DNA of 64,000 nucleotides, from NCBI RefSeq assembly GCF_002068095.1, contig NZ_LWIG01000001.1:872974-936973 (forward strand), given 5' to 3'. Positions 62,613 through 64,000 of the stretch are shown here, in pieces. Position numbers and translations under genes: made by a program. Position 1 is the stretch's first letter. Every line of letters starts with the position of its first letter. The stretch is from Bradyrhizobium sacchari (GTDB lineage Bacteria > Pseudomonadota > Alphaproteobacteria > Rhizobiales > Xanthobacteraceae). Below the pieces are notes generated by a model. That model was not told the origin of the DNA and made no database searches. It saw nothing but the letters and a program-made list of their open reading frames with translations.

Positions 62613-63932
62613 ATGAACCCAAGAACCATTTTGGTGCTCGGCGCCTCCGGCCTGATCGGCCGCGTCGTCACCGACGATCTGCGCGCGCGAGGCTTTCGCG
62701 TCGTCGGCGTTGCGCGCAGCCTGTCGCCGGGGCAGGCAAGGGGCGGGCTGGACATCGAGCTGCCGATTCTCTCGCTCGACCCGGCCGCCTTGAAACGGCT
62801 CCTGAGCGAGTACTCCGTCGATGTCGTCGTGAACTGCCTCGGCGTGCTCCAGGATGGTCCGGGCAGCAACACAGGCGCCGTGCACCGCGATTTCGTCGCG
62901 CGCCTGCTTCAGGCCATCGCCGACAGCGGTCGCGCGGTGCGGCTGGTGCACATCTCAATTCCCGGCACCGCGGAGGCGGATCGCACTGCCTTTGCGACGA
63001 CCAAGCGCGAGGCGGAGCGGCTGATCGCGGCGTCCGGCATTCCCCACGCCATCCTGCGTCCGGGCTTCGTGGTCGCACCGTCCGCCTATGGCGGCAGCGC
63101 GATGCTGCGCGCGCTTGCCGCCTGTCCGCTGGACCTGCCGGGAAAGGAGATGGCGACGCCATTTCAGCCCCTCGCGGTCGAGGATATCTCGGCCACCATC
63201 GCGTGGCTCGCCGCGCGTGATATCGACGATGCCGCCGTCAAAGCGGTGAGCTGGGACCTGATGCAGGTCGAGCCGGTCACCATGGCCGGCGTCATCAAGC
63301 AGTTTCGCCTCGCATTCGGCACGGCGGGTTGGTCGCGCATCGCGATGCCGACCTTCATGCTCGATCTCGGCGCGAAACTCGGCGACGTTGCGAGCTATCT
63401 CGGCTGGATGCCGCCGATGCGCTCTACGGCCATTGCCGAGCTTCGCCGCGGTGTGCGAGGCGATCCCTCGGCCTGGATCGCGGCGACAGCCATCGTGCCG
63501 AAGACGCTGGCTGAGACGATCGGACGCCATCCAGCCACCATCCAGGACAAATGGTTCGCGCGGCTGTTTCTGGTCAAGGCCCTGATTGTCGCGAGCCTGG
63601 TCGCGTTCTGGCTCGTCTCCGGCTTCATCGCGCTGTTCGTGTCCTACCGCGCCGCCGCCGGCATCCTGAGCGCGCACAATTTTCCGCCCACGCTGGTCGA
63701 TCCCATCACCATCGGCACCAGCCTGATGGACATGAGCATCGGTGTGCTGATCGCCTTCCGCCGCACCGCGGCGGTCGGGCTCGTCGCTGGGATCGCCGCT
63801 TCGCTCGGCTATATGTTCGGCGCGGCGATTCTCACGCCAGACCTCTGGATCGAGCCGCTCGGCGCGCTGGTCAAGACCGGGCCGGCGATCGTGCTGATGC
63901 TGGTGGCACTTATGATGCTGGACAATCGCTGA
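62613..63932 (+). CDS. SDR-type NAD(P)-binding protein with C-terminal DoxX-like domain
   Basis: A 439-residue two-part protein. The N-terminal ~290 residues are an atypical SDR: ILVLGASGLIGRVVTDDL, VVNCLGVLQDGPGSNT, and ILRPGFVVAPSAYGGSAM; no classical YxxxK is seen. The C-terminal 140 residues are a membrane DoxX-like domain of four helices (FLVKALIVASLVAFWLVS, TIGTSLMDMSIGVLIAF, VGLVAGIAASLGYMFGA). This fusion is known in the family; the substrate is unknown. GAGAG precedes the ATG at 62613, and its stop overlaps the next start (TGATG). Confidence 0.88.
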   Translation: MNPRTILVLGASGLIGRVVTDDLRARGFRVVGVARSLSPGQARGGLDIELPILSLDPAALKRLLSEYSVDVVVNCLGVLQDGPGSNTGAVHRDFVARLLQAIADSGRAVRLVHISIPGTAEADRTAFATTKREAERLIAASGIPHAILRPGFVVAPSAYGGSAMLRALAACPLDLPGKEMATPFQPLAVEDISATIAWLAARDIDDAAVKAVSWDLMQVEPVTMAGVIKQFRLAFGTAGWSRIAMPTFMLDLGAKLGDVASYLGWMPPMRSTAIAELRRGVRGDPSAWIAATAIVPKTLAETIGRHPATIQDKWFARLFLVKALIVASLVAFWLVSGFIALFVSYRAAAGILSAHNFPPTLVDPITIGTSLMDMSIGVLIAFRRTAAVGLVAGIAASLGYMFGAAILTPDLWIEPLGALVKTGPAIVLMLVALMMLDNR

Positions 63933-64000
63933 TGAGTAAGTGGCCCGACGATGACGTGATCCTGTTCGACGGCGTCTGCATCTTCTGCTCGCGCTGGGTG
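63932..64000 (+). CDS. DCC-type thiol-disulfide oxidoreductase, N-terminal end only
   Basis: The last 69 bases open a frame reading VILFDGVCIFCSRWV. FDGVCIFC is the DxxCxxC signature of the DCC (DUF393) family of thioredoxin-like proteins. The rest is beyond the window. Its ATG overlaps the stop of the SDR/DoxX gene, so it joins the same operon. Confidence 0.85.
   Translation, partial: MSKWPDDDVILFDGVCIFCSRWV

Overview
The window looks like ordinary chromosome of a slow-growing alphaproteobacterium of the Bradyrhizobium/Nitrobacteraceae group. The evidence is the high GC content, the gene order hemD - Mic60-like - hemY-like next to tsaD - gpsA - EVE, the many MCP, MFS and class III cyclase genes, and the imperfect palindromic intergenic repeats of types I associate with that group. 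This is recognition from the sequence, not a database result. I see no phage, insertion sequence, CRISPR array or symbiosis genes, so the region reads as core chromosome with a few accessory patches.

Layout. 1-9 kb: the end of a cytochrome b561-type gene, a membrane c-di-GMP enzyme (MHYT-PAS-GGDEF-EAL), a thioredoxin-TPR/LON-domain pair, tRNA-Gly, an epimerase, and a periplasmic sorbosone-dehydrogenase-like protein followed by a diheme cytochrome c. 8.6-18 kb: ketopantoate reductase, a DsbA-like isomerase, a MATE exporter, DUF2239 and GST genes diverging from a repeated CCCGGGT operator-like site, two MFS transporters and gamma-glutamyltransferase. 18-23.5 kb: purH, a heparinase II/III-like protein, rsmB and a small SDHAF4-like gene.

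23.5-28.9 kb is the most interesting part. It is a translationally coupled operon of three genes: an 823-residue protein joining an FAD/NAD(P)-dependent oxidoreductase to a PAPS-type sulfotransferase domain, then cysD, then cysNC. The last two make ATP sulfurylase and APS kinase, so the operon supplies PAPS beside an enzyme that appears built to use it. No sulfite-forming genes are nearby, which favours sulfation of a molecule over assimilation.

29-45 kb: an MCP, a membrane-anchored nuclease, an L,D-transpeptidase, acetyl-CoA synthetase, topoisomerase IB, an adenylate cyclase, EVE-gpsA-tsaD, and hemD-Mic60-hemY followed by tRNA-Thr. 45-54 kb: a NodB-fold deacetylase, two small cysteine-rich secreted proteins (the first behind tandem CRP-like sites), an MFS exporter, and a compact run of Tat-exported hydrolase, cytochrome P450 and a DUF5939-cyclase. 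54-64 kb: TerB, SDR, glutamine amidotransferase and crotonase genes, tRNA-Ala, yggT-yggU-folD, ppa behind a nested inverted repeat, a GNAT protein, and a coupled hydrolase-DUF2269-SDR/DoxX-DCC operon cut by the window edge.

Several genes look able to act together: two class III cyclases and the CRP-like sites suggest cAMP signalling; cysD/cysNC feed the sulfotransferase; the sorbosone-type dehydrogenase could pass electrons to the cytochrome c. All of these links are inferred from position and family.
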